Shown here: one piece after another, positions 34,735-43,571 of the stretch
Position numbering within the stretch: the stretch's first letter is position 1
How the letters are laid out: each line of letters starts with the position of its first letter
NCBI GenBank assembly: GCA_964458935.1
Contig: CAYWKS010000009.1
Location: forward strand, 1 to 64,000
Direction of reading: 5' to 3'
DNA length: 64,000 bases
Origin: CAYWKS01 sp964458935
GTDB lineage: Bacteria; Planctomycetota; Phycisphaerae; Phycisphaerales; Zrk34
Notes under the pieces: generated by a model
What the model was told of the DNA's origin: nothing
Database searches by the model: none
What the model saw: the letters and a program-made list of their open reading frames with translations, nothing else
Position numbers and translations under genes: made by a program

Positions 34735-36141
34735 TTATTGGTCGGTAGCCGCTCCGCGCTGATCGACACTGACCGCGAGCGGGCGGTTTGCATCCGACGC
34801 CAGGTAAAGCGTTTGCGTCGGGAAGGCGAAGTCGATGCCCGCCTCGGCATATCGCCGGAACAGCTCCAGGTTGAACTTCTCGCAGTGTTCGAGGTAAAGC
34901 CACCAGTCGGCCGGGCGATGCCAGTAGTAGACCACGATGTTCAGCGACGCGGCGTTGTAGTCGCTGAAGTAGACGCGTGGCGGGAGGTTGGCCGGGTCCT
35001 CGGGGTCCTGCTCGGCGTAGACCCGCTCGCGGATGCCCTCGGTGGCGAGGATGTCCTTGATGATCTGGACGGCCTGCTCGATCTTCTCGGCCGGCGTGTC
35101 GTAGGTGACCGTCACGTTGAGCACGCGGCGGATGTACGGCCGGGCGCCGATGTTCACCACCGGGTCGTTGACGATGTTGCCGTTGGGGATGGTCATGAGG
35201 TGGCCGTCGAGCGTCCGCATCCGCGTGGATCGGAAGCCGATCTGTTCGATCGTGCCCAACTCCCCGGCGTACTTGACGAACGAGCCGACGAGGAACGGCC
35301 GGTCGAAGAAGATCGTGACCGACCCGAACAGGTGCTTGAGCGAATCCTGGGCGGCGAGACTGACCGCGAGGCCCGCGATGCCCAGGCCCGCCAGCCAACT
35401 GGCGATGTTCGCCCCGAGGATGTTCTGAGCGATGAACAGCACCGCCAGCACCACGACGAACAGCCGCAGCGCCCGCCGGAACAGCGGCACGACCATGTCG
35501 TCCAGGTCGCTGTCGGTCCGCCGGGTCAGCCGCAGCGCCACCACCTCGATCACGCCGACCAGGTTGTACACGTACCAGAACCCGGCGATGACCAGCAGCA
35601 GCGCGAGGATGTCGTTCGCGAACGCCCGCACCGCGTCGGTCAGGTTGAGCTGAAACAGCCCGACGCCCAGGCCCGCCGCGAGGATCGCCAGCGCCGCCGG
35701 CGACGCCAGGTCCGCCGCCAGGTGCGCCCGGGCCGGCCACGGACGCTTGTCCATCTGCCTGCCGATCGCACGCAGGACATACTGCACCACCCGGCCGGCC
35801 ACCACCCCCGCGAGGATCGCGCCCAGAAGGAAAAGCCACTGCGTCACGCTGTTCGATTCCCACATCTGCCGCACGTCGAGCTTGTCGACCAGGTCCTCGG
35901 CGAAACGCGCCACGTCGACCACCGGGCCGGGCACGTTGGGATCGCCCGCGGCGTTGGGGTCCGCCGGCACCGGGGCGTTGGGATCGGTCGCCGCGTCGGC
36001 CGCGGCATTGGCGTCGGACCGCATCGACCAGAGCGTGGACCGCAGCGCGCCCTGCGCCATCGCCGGGGACGCCGCCGCCCCGCATAACACCCACAACGCC
36101 ATGCCGATGATTGCCGTGAGCCGACCCACCATGGCCGACAT
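34735..36141 (-). CDS. MscS-family mechanosensitive ion channel
   Basis: 468 residues from ATG 36141. A signal-peptide-like N-terminus (ALWVLCGAAASPAMA) precedes a periplasmic Ala/Pro/Asp-rich stretch with NPNAP-type repeats (DPNAPVPADPNAAGDPN). Hydrophobic helices begin at about 100. The pore helix and following beta domain are typical of MscS: ASWLAGLGIAGLAVSLAAQDSLKHLFGS, FFDRPFLVGSFVKYAG, GTIEQIGFRSTRMRTLDG, IPNGNIVNDPVVNIG. It opens under membrane tension to release solutes during osmotic downshock. The acidic Pro-rich linker before the membrane part is longer than in short MscS. It stands alone. Confidence 0.93.
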   Translation of the reverse strand: MSAMVGRLTAIIGMALWVLCGAAASPAMAQGALRSTLWSMRSDANAAADAATDPNAPVPADPNAAGDPNVPGPVVDVARFAEDLVDKLDVRQMWESNSVTQWLFLLGAILAGVVAGRVVQYVLRAIGRQMDKRPWPARAHLAADLASPAALAILAAGLGVGLFQLNLTDAVRAFANDILALLLVIAGFWYVYNLVGVIEVVALRLTRRTDSDLDDMVVPLFRRALRLFVVVLAVLFIAQNILGANIASWLAGLGIAGLAVSLAAQDSLKHLFGSVTIFFDRPFLVGSFVKYAGELGTIEQIGFRSTRMRTLDGHLMTIPNGNIVNDPVVNIGARPYIRRVLNVTVTYDTPAEKIEQAVQIIKDILATEGIRERVYAEQDPEDPANLPPRVYFSDYNAASLNIVVYYWHRPADWWLYLEHCEKFNLELFRRYAEAGIDFAFPTQTLYLASDANRPLAVSVDQRGAATDQ

Positions 36142-36529
36142 GATAGATCGTCGCGGCGGAAAGAAAAAACCGCCTGCGGGAGGCAATCGCAAGCGGCGCT
36201 CACAGGGAAAGGATGTGCAAAGTTCAGGGCGTCGCGAGGGGCCCGCCTCACCAGGCTCGGGCCCGCGGACGCGTCGAAGGGGCGTCCCGCGGAAGTCGGC
36301 TCCTCCGCCCCGTTCGACAGGCGCAAATTATCCCCGCGTCGTTAGCCGTCCATTAGCGGCATGTAAGATGCCCAATAAATCGGCCCCGCGCGATCGGTTC
36401 GCGCTGGACCGCCGCGCTGGCCCAGGCCGATAACCTCCACATCATCCTGTCGCTTAAGGCTTAACCCGCCGCTCACACGCCCACGCTAATATCACCGCTT
36501 CACCCACACGCCCGTTCTGTGAGATCGAC
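36142..36529. other. Intergenic stretch between MscS and alkaline phosphatase genes
   Basis: 388 nt between divergent genes. It contains a short A-rich run (GAAAGAAAAAA near 36160) but no credible open frame or confident promoter. Both flanking genes must have promoters here. I see nothing else that can be named. Confidence 0.35.
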
Positions 36530-38047
36530 ATGAATGGATCGACCGACACCGCAGACGCAACGGACCCGACCCGGCGAGAAGTGCTTCGCTATGGCTCGGC
36601 GAGCGCCATCGCCGCCGGCGCGGCGCTGTTGCCCGGTTGCGGCGGCGGCAACGGCCAGGCCGCCCAGGCCCCCCACGCCGTGACCGACCGTCGCCGCACC
36701 AGCCGGCCGGCCAACGTCATCATGCTCGTGAGCGACGGCATGTCGCTGGGCGTGCCAACGCTCGCCGAGCCGTTCAGCCGACGGGTCCGCAACGGCCGGG
36801 GCACGACGTGGGCGCGGCTGCTGGCCAGCGGCAAACCGACCCACAGCCTGCTGCACACCGCGTCGGCCAACTCCATGGTGACCGACTCCGCCGCTGCCGC
36901 CAGCGCCTGGGGCTCGGGCGAGCGGTGCAACAACGGCTCGCTCAACGTCACGCCCGACGGCCGCTCGCACCGCGCGCTCGCCGAGCGGCTCGTCGACCGC
37001 GGCCACCGCTGCGCCGTCGTCACCACCGACCGCGCCACCGGCGCGACCCCATCGGGCTTCGCCGTCCAGTCGGCCGACCGCAACGCCTACGAGCGGATCG
37101 CCCCGCAGTTCCTCGATCGCTGCGACATCGTGCTCGGCGGCGCACGGGCGCACTTCGACCCGGCGTCGCGCACCGATCGCCGCGACCTGCTCGCCGAGTA
37201 CCGCGCCGCCGGCTACCGCGTCTGCACCGACAAGGCCGCGCTCAGCGCCGCCGCGGGCGAACGCCGGGTGCTCGGGCTGTTCGCCGACGGGACGCTGCCC
37301 TACACGATCGATCACCGCCGCGACGCGGAGCTGCGCCGAGCCGTCCCGACGCTCGCCGAGATGACCGACGCGGCGCTGCGCTCGCTGGCAGCGGGCGATC
37401 AGCGGTTCTTCATCATGATCGAGGCCGCCCGCGTCGATCACGCGGCACACGCCAACGACGCGGCCGGCATGCTCTGGGATCAGCTCGCCTTCGACGACGC
37501 GGTCGCCGTGGCCGTCGCCTTCGCCCGCCGCCACCCCGACACGCTGGTCGTCGTCACATCCGACCACGGCAATGCCAACCCCGGGCTGAACGGCATGGGC
37601 GCCGGGTACGCCGACACCGACGACCACTTCGCCAACCTCGCGCGGTCCGACGCGTCGTTCGAGTGGCTGGCCCAGGCGGTCCGCCGCCGCGCCGCCACCG
37701 GCGAGGACCCGGCCGACGTGCTCGTCGAACTGGTCGATCGGCACATGGACGCGACGCTCGATGCCGACGTCGCGGCGCAGGTCGGCCCGGCGATCGTCGG
37801 GGAGACCGAGGTCCGCTTCGACCACGAGCTGGCCGTCCAGCAGCGCAACTGGTACGCGGCGCTGGGGCAGGTGCTGGCCAACGTTACCGGCGTGGCGTTC
37901 ACCGGCGTCAGCCACACCGCCGACCACGTGCTGCTGACGGCCGCCGGCCCCGGCGCCGAGGCGTTCGCCGGGCTCCGCCATCACCGCGACGTGCACGGCT
38001 ACCTCGCCGAGACGTTCGCCGCCCGCGCCGCCCACGCCGGCGCGTGA
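36530..38047 (+). CDS. Exported alkaline phosphatase (PhoA family)
   Basis: 505 residues. The N-terminus has a twin-arginine motif (RREVLRYG) and a hydrophobic stretch ending LLPGCGGG. This gives a Tat signal that also has a lipobox, so the enzyme may be a lipoprotein. Alkaline phosphatase motifs are NVIMLVSDGMSLGVP (first metal-binding Asp), MVTDSAAAASAWGSG (nucleophile Ser in TDSAAAA), RVDHAAHANDA and VTSDHGNANPG. It cleaves phosphate monoesters outside the cytoplasm. Length and motif order are normal. No phosphate-starvation box was identified. The C-terminal extension after about 400 is more variable. Confidence 0.92.
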   Translation: MNGSTDTADATDPTRREVLRYGSASAIAAGAALLPGCGGGNGQAAQAPHAVTDRRRTSRPANVIMLVSDGMSLGVPTLAEPFSRRVRNGRGTTWARLLASGKPTHSLLHTASANSMVTDSAAAASAWGSGERCNNGSLNVTPDGRSHRALAERLVDRGHRCAVVTTDRATGATPSGFAVQSADRNAYERIAPQFLDRCDIVLGGARAHFDPASRTDRRDLLAEYRAAGYRVCTDKAALSAAAGERRVLGLFADGTLPYTIDHRRDAELRRAVPTLAEMTDAALRSLAAGDQRFFIMIEAARVDHAAHANDAAGMLWDQLAFDDAVAVAVAFARRHPDTLVVVTSDHGNANPGLNGMGAGYADTDDHFANLARSDASFEWLAQAVRRRAATGEDPADVLVELVDRHMDATLDADVAAQVGPAIVGETEVRFDHELAVQQRNWYAALGQVLANVTGVAFTGVSHTADHVLLTAAGPGAEAFAGLRHHRDVHGYLAETFAARAAHAGA

Positions 38048-38109
38048 GCGGCGGCGGTCCGGGCCGACACGCGCTGCGCCGCCGCGGCGATCGTGGTACG
38101 CTCACCGTC

Positions 38110-38472
38110 ATGCGGGATGCTTCGAGCACGCTGCCGGCGTTGCGGCGATCGCGGTTCCGCCGCCGCTTCCAACTGCGGCCGGCCGACCGGCGGTACCTGG
38201 CCGAGCGCGGCATGGACACGGTCATGCGGCACGCGCGCGACTTCATCGACCGGCGGCTGGCGCCCGCCCACCCCCGCAACGACGGCCGGCAGACCCCGAT
38301 GCGCGGGCACCCGGTGTTCATCGCCCAGCACGCCACGGCGACCTGCTGCCGGTCGTGCCTGCGGCGTTGGCACGGCATCGCGCCCGGCCGCCCGCTCACC
38401 GAAGCCCAGGTCCGGCACCTGCTCGCCCTGATCCGGGCCTGGTTGCGCGAGCAGGTGGAGGGTGGATCATGA
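38110..38472 (+). CDS. DUF4186 family protein
   Basis: 120 residues. The body matches DUF4186: LAERGMDTVMRHARDFIDRR, TPMRGHPVFIAQHATATCCR, SCLRRWHGIAPGRPL. A Cys-Cys and a Cys-x2-Arg element (CCRSCLRRWHG) could bind metal. Function is unknown. Its TGA overlaps the ATG of the following glycosyltransferase gene (ATGA), so translation is coupled. A TACGCT lies 7 nt before the ATG and there is no ribosome binding site, consistent with a leaderless start. Confidence 0.8.
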   Translation: MRDASSTLPALRRSRFRRRFQLRPADRRYLAERGMDTVMRHARDFIDRRLAPAHPRNDGRQTPMRGHPVFIAQHATATCCRSCLRRWHGIAPGRPLTEAQVRHLLALIRAWLREQVEGGS

Positions 38473-40157
38473 GCGGCCGACGGGCCCTGGGCATCGCGGC
38501 GTTCATCGTCGTCGCCGCGGCGCCGATCTGGTGCTACCTCGGCGGGCCGCCGCTGACGGGCAAGTCGGACGGCCGGTACGCCGCGGTCAGCCGCGACGTG
38601 GCCGACCACGATCACTGGCTGGCTCCGCGATTGGGCGAGCGGCTGCACCTGACCAAGCCGCCGCTGACCTACTGGGCCGAGGCCGCGTGCATCGAGGCGC
38701 TGGGCGCGACGGAGTTCGCGGTGCGGGCGCCCTCGGCGATCGCGGGCTCGGCGCTGCTGCTGGCGGTGTTGGCGATGGGCTGGCGGGTCGGCGGTCGCCG
38801 CGTGGCGCTGCTGTCGGCCGGCGTGCTCGCGGTCATGCCCATGCACGTGGTCGTCAGCCGGCTGACCCTGACCGACGGGCTGCTGCAACTGTGGTGGTTC
38901 GCCACGCTCGCCGGGGCGTTCATGGCCGTCCGCCAGCCGATGAAACTCCGCTGGCCGCTGGTGCTCTGGGCGGCGGTGGCGCTGGGCTGGCTCACCAAGG
39001 GCCCGATCGCGCTGATCCCGGTCGCGCTGGTGGTCGCGTGGCTGGGCCTGGGGCGGCGGTGGCGCGAGGTGCGGTCGCTGCGTCCGGTCTGGGGGTTCGT
39101 GCTCTCGCTCGTGCCGGTCGCCGCGTGGTTCATCACCGTCGTCACGCAGGTGCCCGGCGCGTGGACGCAGATCGAGGCCGAGCTGAGCGCGCAGGCCGGC
39201 GGCGGCACCCACGCCAGCGGATCGCTGGGGCAGTACCTGCTCGAGGTCGTGTACTACTACCCCGGGCTGGTGCTGGTGACGATGTTCCCGGCGACGGCGA
39301 TGCTCAACGTCCCGCCGGTGAACTACTCGATGAAGGCGGCGTGGGGGTCGCTGCGCGAAGGCCGCGACGCGGGGCTCTGGGCCGTCGCCGCTGTCGGGCC
39401 GCTGATCATCTTCTCCCTGTCGCCGAGCAAGCTGCCGGCGTACATCACGCCGGTCGGCGCGCCGCTGGCGTTGCTGACCGGGTTGATGCTCGACGGCTGG
39501 CTGAGCGGACGGCACGACGACCCGCCCGCGGGGTATCGCCCGCCGGAGGTGCGGCGCGCGCTGGCGGTCGTCTTCACGCTCGGGGCGATCGGCGCCGCCG
39601 CGACGTTGGCGCATGCCGGCATGAACTGGCTGTTCTACAGCTTCCCACTGTTCGCGGCGGTCGCGGCGGGGTGGTTCGCCGTGCTCACCTGGTCGGATCG
39701 GTCGGCGCGGGCGGGCGCGATGGCGCGGGTGTGGATCGCGCTGGTCGCCTGCTGCCTGTGGACCGCGGTCAGCGCCACGCTCTACCTCGACAGCGTCCAC
39801 CCGCGCCTGCTGCTCAGTCATGCGCGCGAACGGTTGCCGGGCGATGACATGCACGTGGTCACGTTCGATTACACGGACAACGCGCTGAGCTTCTATCACG
39901 GTCGTTACGTGCCCCGGCTGGACAACCCCCAAGAGCTGCTGTCGCTGGCGCGGCGGCATCGTCAGTCGCTGGTGGTGTTCGCCGACGCCGGCGACTGGCG
40001 CGAGACGACGCGCCGGCGCCCGGCCCTGAAGGACGATTTCCGCGTGGTGTTGGAAGTCGGCGCCGGGCGGCCGCTGGTCAGCGAGCGGCTGATCCTCCTG
40101 CCCGTGCCGCGTGGCGATTACGACGCATCGCCGGAGCGGTCCGATTCGGACTCCTGA
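38469..40157 (+). CDS. Membrane glycosyltransferase (ArnT/PMT-like, GT39/GT83 fold)
   Basis: 562 residues with about 11-12 hydrophobic helices. The N-terminal part has the GT-C signature: the acidic loop TGKSDGRYAAVSRDVADHDHW and LHLTKPPLTYW, as in ArnT and other lipid-phosphosugar-using transferases. The C-terminal 120 residues form a soluble domain (HVVTFDYTDNALSFYHGRY). Such enzymes move a sugar from a polyprenyl carrier to lipid A, proteins or glycans on the outer face of the inner membrane. The acceptor is unknown. Its start overlaps the DUF4186 stop. Its end overlaps the convergent msrB gene by 40 nt. Confidence 0.9.
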   Translation: MSGRRALGIAAFIVVAAAPIWCYLGGPPLTGKSDGRYAAVSRDVADHDHWLAPRLGERLHLTKPPLTYWAEAACIEALGATEFAVRAPSAIAGSALLLAVLAMGWRVGGRRVALLSAGVLAVMPMHVVVSRLTLTDGLLQLWWFATLAGAFMAVRQPMKLRWPLVLWAAVALGWLTKGPIALIPVALVVAWLGLGRRWREVRSLRPVWGFVLSLVPVAAWFITVVTQVPGAWTQIEAELSAQAGGGTHASGSLGQYLLEVVYYYPGLVLVTMFPATAMLNVPPVNYSMKAAWGSLREGRDAGLWAVAAVGPLIIFSLSPSKLPAYITPVGAPLALLTGLMLDGWLSGRHDDPPAGYRPPEVRRALAVVFTLGAIGAAATLAHAGMNWLFYSFPLFAAVAAGWFAVLTWSDRSARAGAMARVWIALVACCLWTAVSATLYLDSVHPRLLLSHARERLPGDDMHVVTFDYTDNALSFYHGRYVPRLDNPQELLSLARRHRQSLVVFADAGDWRETTRRRPALKDDFRVVLEVGAGRPLVSERLILLPVPRGDYDASPERSDSDS

Positions 40158-40678
40158 TCCTCGGGCTCGAGCCGCAGCGCCGCGGAGTTGATGCAGTACC
40201 GCAGGCCGGTCGGCTGGTCGCGGGCGTCGTTGAAGACATGGCCGAGGTGGCCGCCGCAGCGGCTGCACAGGACCTCGGTCCGCATCATGCCCAGCGAGCG
40301 GTCCGCCTCGGTCTCGACGTGATGGGGATCGACCGGCTGGTAGAAGCTCGGCCAGCCCGTGCCGCTGTCGAACTTGGTGCGGCTGTCAAACAGCGCCTGG
40401 CCGCACCCGGCGCACAGGTACTTGCCCGCGCGTTTCTCGTTCCAGTAGGCGTTGCTGAACGGCCGCTCCGTGCCCTTCTCGCGCAGCACGTGGTACTGCT
40501 CGGGCGTCAATTGCTCGCGCCATTGCTCGGGGGATTTCGTCACGGGGTAGCCCTCCGCGTGTTCGCTGTGCGATGACGAGGCCTTTTCTTCCGCATGGGT
40601 CGTCGCGGTGTCGCAACCGCCAAGCCAGGCCGCGCCGCTGCCGCATGTCACAATAATAAGCATTGTAAGGATTCGCAT
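40118..40678 (-). CDS. msrB: Peptide-methionine (R)-S-oxide reductase, lipoprotein form
   Basis: 186 residues. An N-terminal lipoprotein signal ends AWLGGC, so this MsrB should be membrane-anchored outside the cytoplasm. The catalytic domain runs from about residue 45: WREQLTPEQYHVLREKGTE, CAGCG and CSRCG (zinc-binding pairs), TKFDSGTGWPSF and the catalytic Cys in LRYCINS. It reduces methionine-R-sulfoxide in envelope proteins. An AAGGGGC ribosome binding site precedes the ATG. The stop overlaps the convergent glycosyltransferase by 40 nt; both ends look genuine, as the C-terminal tail is acidic and dispensable. Confidence 0.94.
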   Translation of the reverse strand: MRILTMLIIVTCGSGAAWLGGCDTATTHAEEKASSSHSEHAEGYPVTKSPEQWREQLTPEQYHVLREKGTERPFSNAYWNEKRAGKYLCAGCGQALFDSRTKFDSGTGWPSFYQPVDPHHVETEADRSLGMMRTEVLCSRCGGHLGHVFNDARDQPTGLRYCINSAALRLEPEDQESESDRSGDAS

Positions 40679-40768
40679 GCCCCTTGGATGCCAGGCGTGG
40701 GCGTCGGGTCACGGCGGGCGGTTCACGTCGCATTCGAGGCGACTCGGCCACGCGCCTATACTGTGGCG

Positions 40769-41431
40769 ATGTCCGAACGGCTGACCATCAATTTCAATCG
40801 TCCGATCCCGTTGTTTCCGCTGCCGGGGGCGGTGCTGCTGCCGCACTCGGTGATGCCGTTGCACGTGTTCGAGCCGCGGTATCGCGAGATGACCGGCGAT
40901 GCGCTCGACGGGCCGGGGCTGATCGCCATGGCGCTGTTCGACGGTGAGGTGGGTGAGGACGATTACTTCCACGGCCGGCCGCCGCTGAAGTCCACCGCGT
41001 GCGTGGGTTACGTCGAGCGTTACGAATCACTGGAAGACGGGCGGTACCTGATCCTGCTCCGCGGGTTGTGCCGGGCGGCGATCACGGCGGAGCAGACCGG
41101 CCACGCCTACCGCACGGCGATGCTGCAGCCGACCGAGTGGCCGCCCGCGGCCGACGAGGACCTCGCCGATGTCCGCGAGCGGTTGCACGGGGAGTTGGCG
41201 GACCCGACGTTTGATCGGCTCGAAGCGTTCGGGGAGCTGCGCAAGCTGTGCGAGCAGCCCGTGCCGACGGTGGGGCTGATCGACCTGTCGATCGCGGCGG
41301 CGACGGACAAGACCGCCGACCGCTACGCGATGCTGGAAGAAGTCGACGCGCGGGCGCGGGCCGACTGGCTGATGGATCGGTTGGCCGAATTGCGGGCGAA
41401 GATGGCGTCGACCGGCCGGGCCAATTCCTAG
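40769..41431 (+). CDS. LON substrate-binding domain protein
   Basis: 220 residues. N-terminal LON domain: IPLFPLPGAVLLPHSVMPLHVFEPRYREM, then LIAMALFDG and VGYVERYESLEDGRYLILLRG. There is no AAA or protease domain, so this is a stand-alone member of the type found widely in bacteria, whose role is not settled. Start ATG 40769: TATACT at 40757-40762 lies 6 nt upstream and no ribosome binding site is present, suggesting a leaderless message. It is divergent from msrB. Confidence 0.9.
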   Translation: MSERLTINFNRPIPLFPLPGAVLLPHSVMPLHVFEPRYREMTGDALDGPGLIAMALFDGEVGEDDYFHGRPPLKSTACVGYVERYESLEDGRYLILLRGLCRAAITAEQTGHAYRTAMLQPTEWPPAADEDLADVRERLHGELADPTFDRLEAFGELRKLCEQPVPTVGLIDLSIAAATDKTADRYAMLEEVDARARADWLMDRLAELRAKMASTGRANS

Positions 41432-41459
41432 GTCGGCCGGCGATCGTCTGACCGGGGAT

Positions 41460-41897
41460 TCAACCTTCGAGCAGTTCCAGCCGTGACAGCGCCTCGCGCT
41501 TGCCGATGCCGCGGATCCCCGCGAGCTTGGCGAGCTGGGCCTTGCGGGGCTTGGTCTTGCCGTGCTCCCACATGTAGATCGACTGACCCGTCACGCCGAT
41601 CAGCTTGCCGTAGTTCTCGGCGCTGAGGTCGAGCTTCTCGCGGTGGCTCCGCAGCCAGCGCGGGCTGAACCGGATCTGGTCGGGGTCCTGCTCGGGGGCC
41701 GGCTTGCTCACCCGCTTGGATTCCTGGCGTTCGAGGAAGCTGACCCGCTTCTGCAGGTCGGTGATCTGCCGCTTCAATTCGGCGATATCGCGACGATACT
41801 GCGCCGACGACCGCTTCAAGACTTCGTTGTTGGTCTTGACTTCCTTGCGCGCCAGCCGAAGCACTTCGTCACGAAAGGTCTGTGTAAAGTTGGCCAA
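41460..41897 (-). CDS. Coiled-coil protein with C-terminal XRE-type helix-turn-helix
   Basis: 145 residues from a TTG start at 41897, with AAAGGATG as ribosome binding site about 8 nt before. Residues 1-60 are a coiled coil (RRDIAELKRQITDLQKRVSFLER). Residues about 80-125 are an HTH (WLRSHREKLDLSAENYGKLIGVTGQSIYMWEHGKTKPRKAQ). The inverted arms TACCCGT (41914-41920) and ACGGGTA (41963-41969) flank its own likely promoter, so it may regulate itself. The coiled coil suggests dimer formation. No partner toxin or phage gene is nearby. Confidence 0.88.
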   Translation of the reverse strand: MANFTQTFRDEVLRLARKEVKTNNEVLKRSSAQYRRDIAELKRQITDLQKRVSFLERQESKRVSKPAPEQDPDQIRFSPRWLRSHREKLDLSAENYGKLIGVTGQSIYMWEHGKTKPRKAQLAKLAGIRGIGKREALSRLELLEG

Positions 41898-41913
41898 AGC
41901 TCATCCTTTCTAA

Positions 41914-41969
41914 TACCCGTAGGCGGTGATTCTCCCCGTGAACGCCTATCATACACCAACTGACGGGTA
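41914..41969. promoter_or_regulatory. Bidirectional promoter region with inverted TACCCGT/ACGGGTA arms
   Basis: The arms TACCCGT (41914-41920) and ACGGGTA (41963-41969) are perfect inverted repeats about 50 nt apart. Between them is a TATGAT on the minus strand (41953-41948) and an overlapping TATCAT on the plus strand (41947-41952), serving the divergent HTH and membrane protein genes. A binding site for the HTH protein is plausible; this is an inference. Confidence 0.45.
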
Positions 41970-42010
41970 GCAGCGAGTCGAGCGGGGATCAACACAAGGG
42001 ATACAGCGCA

Positions 42011-42403
42011 ATGAAAAACAGCACTTATGCATGGATCACCATCCTTTTCGCCGTGGCGTTCATCGGCCTGGGCTTCGGATATTACTTTGGACTGGGCGGG
42101 TCGGATGCCGGCGTGAGCTGGACCGCACTGATCCCCGCGATCCCCGGCGCGCTGCTGCTGGTCTGCGGACTGGCGGCGTTGAAACCGGCGTTGCGCAAGG
42201 CTTTCATGCATATCGCGGCGGTCGTGGCGCTGCTCTCGGCGCTCGCCGGCACCCGCGCGTTCATGGTCTGGTCCGCGGAAGACACCACCGCCCGCAACGA
42301 GATGCTGGCCATGTTCGGGCTCGGGCTGCTGCTGACGGTGATATACGTCAAGAGCTTCATCGACGCGCGGCGCGCCCGGGCGGCCCCAACGCCGGGGTCA
42401 TAA
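42011..42403 (+). CDS. Small polytopic membrane protein, unknown function
   Basis: 130 residues with four hydrophobic helices: about 7-28, 38-55, 65-82 and 97-115. The last is followed by a basic tail (DARRARAAPTPGS). There is no signal peptide and no recognised domain. AAGGGA lies 9 nt before the ATG. It is divergent from the XRE-type regulator and shares the region with the inverted repeat, so that regulator may control it. It converges with lgt (2 nt between stops). Confidence 0.75.
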   Translation: MKNSTYAWITILFAVAFIGLGFGYYFGLGGSDAGVSWTALIPAIPGALLLVCGLAALKPALRKAFMHIAAVVALLSALAGTRAFMVWSAEDTTARNEMLAMFGLGLLLTVIYVKSFIDARRARAAPTPGS

Positions 42404-42405
42404 CC

Positions 42406-43488
42406 TCAGCCGACCGCCCAGCCGCCCATCCGCTCGACCTTGCGACGGTTGCTCAGCCACAGGTACGCGATGCCCGCGAGCAGCATGGCGACGCTGAGCA
42501 GTTGCCCGCGGGTCACGCCCAGCATCGCGAACTCCTGGTCCTGGATGTGCAGGTCGGGCCGGCGGAACTGTTCGTCGAAGACCCGCACGATCGCGTAGAG
42601 GATGAGGAACCACCCGCCGATCACGCCGGGCTTCCGGGGCTTGCGCCAGAGGATGAACAGCGAGGCGAACACGAACGCCCCTTCGAGCATCGCCGCGTAG
42701 AGCTGCGACGGGTGCCGGGCCTCGAGGATCGGGCGGAGCTGCGCGACGACCTCCGCGGCCAGCGGGGTCTTGAGCTGCGTCGCGTCGACGATCCGCTGGA
42801 GCACCGCCCGGACCACGCCGGGTTCGTACGTCAGCCACCGCGCCGGCTCGAGGCCCAATGGCTCGGGCCCGAGCGTGTGGACGATCGGCGTCAGTTGCGG
42901 CAGCTTCTCCGGGGCGTAAGCGGGGTAGTCGAGGATCTCCTGGGGGAACTTGACGAGCCAGGGCAGCTTCATGTCGGCGGTGCGGCCGAGCAGCTCGCCG
43001 TTGATGAAGTTGGCCACGCGCCCGAAGAAGATGCCGATCCCCGCGCTCAGGGCGCACAGGTCGAGCAGGTGCAGCGGGCTGAGCCGGTGCCGCCGCGCGT
43101 AGAGCATGCTCGCGGCGACGATGCCGAGCAGCCCGCCGTGGCTGGCCATCCCGCCGTCCCAGATCTTCACCGCGCCCCACATCGGGACCTCCGCGCCCCA
43201 CAGCGTGATCGGCGAGAAGTCGGCCAGCAACCGCGGGTCGTAGAACACGCAGTAGCCCAGCCGCCCGCCGACGACCGTGCCGACCGCGACGGCCACGATG
43301 AAGTCGGCGATCTGCACCACCCCGAGCTGCGTGCGGCCGCGCCGGGTCAGCCAGCGCATCAACAGGTACGCCGCGACGAAGCCGGCGATGTACGACAGGC
43401 CGTACCACCGCAGCCCCAGCCCCTCGCCGAACTGCAGGGCGAACGGGTCGAGCGTGTGGACGTAGGCGTCGGCGAGCGTGGCGATCAT
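42406..43488 (-). CDS. lgt: Prolipoprotein diacylglyceryl transferase
   Basis: 360 residues from ATG 43488 (a TTG three codons upstream is possible). It adds diacylglycerol from phosphatidylglycerol to the lipobox cysteine of prolipoproteins in the inner membrane. Features: LRWYGLSYIAGFVAAYLL, GGRLGYCVFYDPR, WDGGMASHGGLLG (conserved His-Gly-Gly) and GRVANFINGELLGR (Lgt signature with its catalytic Arg/Asn region). It is longer than typical Lgt (about 290) because of an insert of about 60 residues (about 185-255, TPIVHTLGPEPLGLEPARW and on) before the final conserved part (HPSQLYAAMLEG). The insert is in the periplasmic loop region. Confidence 0.95.
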   Translation of the reverse strand: MIATLADAYVHTLDPFALQFGEGLGLRWYGLSYIAGFVAAYLLMRWLTRRGRTQLGVVQIADFIVAVAVGTVVGGRLGYCVFYDPRLLADFSPITLWGAEVPMWGAVKIWDGGMASHGGLLGIVAASMLYARRHRLSPLHLLDLCALSAGIGIFFGRVANFINGELLGRTADMKLPWLVKFPQEILDYPAYAPEKLPQLTPIVHTLGPEPLGLEPARWLTYEPGVVRAVLQRIVDATQLKTPLAAEVVAQLRPILEARHPSQLYAAMLEGAFVFASLFILWRKPRKPGVIGGWFLILYAIVRVFDEQFRRPDLHIQDQEFAMLGVTRGQLLSVAMLLAGIAYLWLSNRRKVERMGGWAVG

Positions 43489-43571
43489 CGCCGCCAATTT
43501 ACGCCATCCCCGACGGATCGTCTAAGATGGCGGCGAACAGGTCCCCGGGCGCGAGCGACGAAGGGTTAGAT

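Noticed and set aside
36637..38472. 611-residue Arg-rich open frame overlapping the alkaline phosphatase
   Set aside because: Only its last 120 residues (38110-38472, DUF4186) are real; the rest is a shifted-frame shadow.
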